The translations under genes were made by a program, and so were the position numbers. Below are positions 61,603 through 64,000 of a stretch of 64,000 nt of DNA, in pieces. The notes under the pieces are model-generated. The model did not search any database, was not told the origin of the DNA, and saw only the letters and a program-made list of their open reading frames with translations. Location: assembly GCF_001544275.1 (NCBI RefSeq), contig NZ_BCQE01000009.1:62001-126000 (forward strand), read 5' to 3'. This stretch comes from Enterococcus gallinarum NBRC 100675. GTDB lineage: Bacteria > Bacillota > Bacilli > Lactobacillales > Enterococcaceae. Position 1 is the stretch's first letter; each line of letters starts with the position of its first letter.

Positions 61603-62736
61603 TCACTTAATCCTCAAATCATCAATTACTCTTAGCCATTTTTTTCCAATTATTTCAATGGAAAAATCTTTTGACCTAGCTAACGATAATTCTTGATATT
61701 TCTTTAAATTCTTCTCGTTTTTTGTCAGCAATAAAATATATTTGTTCATGGTCGTCAAATCATATTGGGGAACAAGGAGTCCATATTTTCCTTTTTTTAG
61801 TATAGTATCTGGTCCACTATTTTCAAAGCTGATTATAGGTAATCCAGAAGACATCGCTTCGATAATAGACAAACCAAAGCCTTCCCAACGACTCGTAGAT
61901 AAAAATATTGAACAAGAAGAATAGAATTCAATGAGCTGAGATTTATTCATTTCTCCACAATAGATTATTCTTGATTCTAATTTGTTTATTTGAATCATTT
62001 CAATTAATTTTTTCTTTTCTAGATCAGTTCCCGCCCCTGCAATTTTGATTTTCCATTCTCTGGGTAAATTTTTTGCAATTTCAATTAAATAATCAATTCC
62101 TTTTGTATTGAAATTTAATCGCGAAACAAAGGCTATACTTTTATTATTCAAGCCTGAAATCTTTGGATTTTCTAAAGTATTAGGATTATCTATTTGAATT
62201 ACGTTATTTGAATAAAACGATATGTTTTGTTTATCTGAGTTTGTTAAACAAATAACTTGATCAGAACACTTTATTCCTTTGACCAAACTTTTACTAAATC
62301 TTCTATAGTAATTATTTAAATAAACTTCAAAATTACTATGCACCCAAGATATGAATTTAACTTTTGGTACTTTTGACTGTATTCTGTCAATTAAAGCAAT
62401 TGAACTCCCTTGATTCATAATAACTATCTCAATATCATTTTGATTGATATAATCAATCAAAAACTTAACTTCAGCGCTTTTATATTTGCTAAAATCATAG
62501 TTTTTAAACAATACATATTGAGAGTACTTAACAAAATTTCTATATAATCTACAAAATCGATTTATTTTTCTATCAAAAAATGTAATTTTTTCTGAAGGAA
62601 TGTCCATCTCAATCTTTTCTTTTTTTAAAGATACATAGGTAACATTATGCTGATCAGCAATTCTATTGCCAATTTTGGCAACAGAATTTTGAACTCCGCC
62701 AATCCCATAATCATCATTAACGAAACATATGTTCAT
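61603..62736 (-). CDS. Glycosyltransferase family 4
   Basis: A 377-residue GT-B fold enzyme. The N-terminus FVNDDYGIGGVQNSVAKIG is of GT4 type and the C-terminal EGFGLSIIEAMSSGLPII holds the E-x7-E donor-site motif. It adds a sugar to the repeat unit of the surface polysaccharide; donor and linkage unknown. Overlaps the wzy-like gene by 20 bases. AT-rich. Confidence 0.92.
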   Translation of the reverse strand: MNICFVNDDYGIGGVQNSVAKIGNRIADQHNVTYVSLKKEKIEMDIPSEKITFFDRKINRFCRLYRNFVKYSQYVLFKNYDFSKYKSAEVKFLIDYINQNDIEIVIMNQGSSIALIDRIQSKVPKVKFISWVHSNFEVYLNNYYRRFSKSLVKGIKCSDQVICLTNSDKQNISFYSNNVIQIDNPNTLENPKISGLNNKSIAFVSRLNFNTKGIDYLIEIAKNLPREWKIKIAGAGTDLEKKKLIEMIQINKLESRIIYCGEMNKSQLIEFYSSCSIFLSTSRWEGFGLSIIEAMSSGLPIISFENSGPDTILKKGKYGLLVPQYDLTTMNKYILLLTKNEKNLKKYQELSLARSKDFSIEIIGKKWLRVIDDLRIK

Positions 62737-63958
62737 TTTTTTCCTCCATTAAGAAAACATAAGTACTAAAAATTAATGAATGCAACATCCAAAACCAACC
62801 GCGGGTCAGTAAATTACTAGTACTTATTGAAGTGAAAACAAAAGCAATCAACAAGGCAACAAAAATAAGAAAGCAATTTTTCAAAATTAAATTTTCTATT
62901 TTAATAAAACTTCTGAATGAGCTTACATACATTTTTAAATAAAGAGAAATGTAAATAAGAAATACTATTATTCCCGAACTAACCAAAATTTCAAACCACC
63001 AATTATGAATTGGAAATGTTCCAAATGTTGGAAAAATATTGTTGGTCTCCATCATTAGTTCAATATTCCCCAAACCCACACCTAAAAATTTTGAATTTTT
63101 TAAGAATATAAAGCCATTCTTTATTAAATTTATTCTTGTTAAATCCGATGTTTTATTCTGCATATCGCTAAGAAAAGTTGTAGAAAGATTTATATTAACA
63201 TATATAAAAATCAAGAAAATACACACAGAAATCACTGAAAATAATGCAAATAATTTCTTTAAAGTTAACGATTTAAAGACAAAATTATATAATCCTAGAA
63301 ATGAAATGCCCATTAAATACCCCAATAAATTTGCTCTTGAACCAGAAAGAATGACCAGAGTCAAAGATGATATATAGGTAGCTATCAGAAATATCCTAAC
63401 TTTAAAATTCTTATTTAAAACAATATACAGTAAAATAAAAAAAGATGAAATTGCCAAAAATGTTGATAGATCATTAGTATTGTAGAATGTTGAAGTAGGC
63501 AATCTTAAACTTTGATATAAACTTCTATACTCATCCGAAACAAATAGATATTTGCCAGTTAAATACTCTCTCCATCCCATAATATTATGGAACAAAACTA
63601 CTAAAGTTAATGCGGACAAAAAAAATTTAAACTTACCATAGGTATTGATCATCTGCGAAAACATTAGCGTAGTGACAAATCCTACAAATAGAAAACGAAA
63701 ACTTGTAAGAAAAACAAAAATATTTTCGTTGGTCCATAAGAGACTAAATAAGGAATAAAGCAACCAAAAAAGAAGTACATAAGAAGGTAAATTAAAAAAA
63801 ATTGTCTTTTTTTTACTGAATATTTTCATTGTAATAAAAATAAAAAAACCCAATAGAAGTAATACTTGCCATGAAACAAAAACATATACTGGTATTATGT
63901 TATCAATCATGCTTAAAATAAAACTTATATATATTACAAGATATAATAATTTGTTCAT
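62717..63958 (-). CDS. O-antigen polymerase/ligase-type membrane protein (Wzy-like)
   Basis: A 413-residue protein with 10-12 helices and a large loop near residues 140-170 and 265-310, as in Wzy and WaaL. The pattern NTNDLSTFLAIS, SGSRANLLGYLMG and FLGVGLGNIEL with PIHNWWFEILV is typical of the Wzy_C/O-antigen ligase family. It probably joins the repeat units. AT-rich like its neighbours. Confidence 0.88.
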   Translation of the reverse strand: MNKLLYLVIYISFILSMIDNIIPVYVFVSWQVLLLLGFFIFITMKIFSKKKTIFFNLPSYVLLFWLLYSLFSLLWTNENIFVFLTSFRFLFVGFVTTLMFSQMINTYGKFKFFLSALTLVVLFHNIMGWREYLTGKYLFVSDEYRSLYQSLRLPTSTFYNTNDLSTFLAISSFFILLYIVLNKNFKVRIFLIATYISSLTLVILSGSRANLLGYLMGISFLGLYNFVFKSLTLKKLFALFSVISVCIFLIFIYVNINLSTTFLSDMQNKTSDLTRINLIKNGFIFLKNSKFLGVGLGNIELMMETNNIFPTFGTFPIHNWWFEILVSSGIIVFLIYISLYLKMYVSSFRSFIKIENLILKNCFLIFVALLIAFVFTSISTSNLLTRGWFWMLHSLIFSTYVFLMEEKNEHMFR

Positions 63959-63961
63959 TAT

Positions 63962-64000
63962 TTATTTTACCTCTACTTTAATAAAAATTTCTTTCAATAT
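63962..64000 (-). CDS. Possible C-terminal tail of the next gene (off right edge)
   Basis: On the minus strand, 12 codons in frame (ILKEIFIKVEVK) end at TAA (63964-63962), three bases before the wzy-like ATG. This fits the tail of an upstream polysaccharide gene but is too short to prove. Confidence 0.35.
   Translation of the reverse strand: MLKEIFIKVEVK

Overview
The window looks like the chromosome of a low-GC Gram-positive coccus of the genus Enterococcus. The reasons are the WxL / DUF916 / lectin surface gene cluster, an LPQTG sortase-anchored giant protein, Mga-type and UTRA-type regulators, two mannose-family and two cellobiose-family PTS transporters, strong AGGAGG ribosome sites, and cre-like CcpA sites. 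The species is not certain. I saw no rRNA, tRNA, insertion sequence, phage or CRISPR.

Layout. 1-2403 (minus) is a WxL surface cluster (WxL protein, DUF916/DUF3324 anchor, L-type lectin running off the edge) with a divergent Mga-like regulator (2616-4133). 4217-5104 is a stress-type short-chain dehydrogenase. 5282-13820 (minus) is a six-gene glycan operon: GH3, cellobiose-type EIIC, ROK kinase, GH1 6-phospho-beta-glucosidase, esterase and DUF4091 protein. A divergent AraC regulator (14010-15185) faces it. An orphan oligopeptide-binding lipoprotein follows, then a DUF1576 membrane protein with a small partner, a YxeA-BceAB-like ABC operon, and menaquinone methyltransferase MenG. 23798-30970 is one 2390-residue LPQTG protein with eleven ~174-residue repeats.

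31672-35748 holds a GntR/UTRA regulator, a two-gene operon (small membrane protein plus EIIC) whose promoter carries a perfect 18-bp palindrome and a cre, and an adenine/adenosine deaminase. An ABC-2 exporter pair follows. 37993-39423 is a likely competence-type regulatory locus: a small ComX/SigH-like sigma factor divergent from a ComK-like protein. Next come a 43-codon gene behind five 16-bp tandem repeats and a coiled-coil M23 peptidase.

41660-47917 (minus) is an Amadori-product type operon: mannose-family EIIA-B-C-D, FrlB-like SIS deglycase, an unknown membrane protein and a HAD phosphatase. Upstream of it is a GntR/UTRA regulator co-transcribed with a UTRA-like protein that lacks a DNA-binding domain. 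49556-54540 (minus) is a second mannose-family PTS mixed with a D-2-hydroxyacid dehydrogenase and a split UxaA-type dehydratase, a pathway whose substrate I cannot name. Between it and the next locus is a candidate small RNA with a cUUCGg tetraloop and its own terminator. 55172 to the right edge (minus) is the end of a surface polysaccharide locus: Wzy-like polymerase, glycosyltransferase and Wzx flippase (very AT-rich), then rmlA-C-B-D for dTDP-rhamnose and ugd for UDP-glucuronate.

The most unusual points are the sigma/ComK locus with an in-frame amber codon after its best start site, the stand-alone UTRA protein, the PTS/dehydratase operon of unknown substrate, and the orphan structured RNA.
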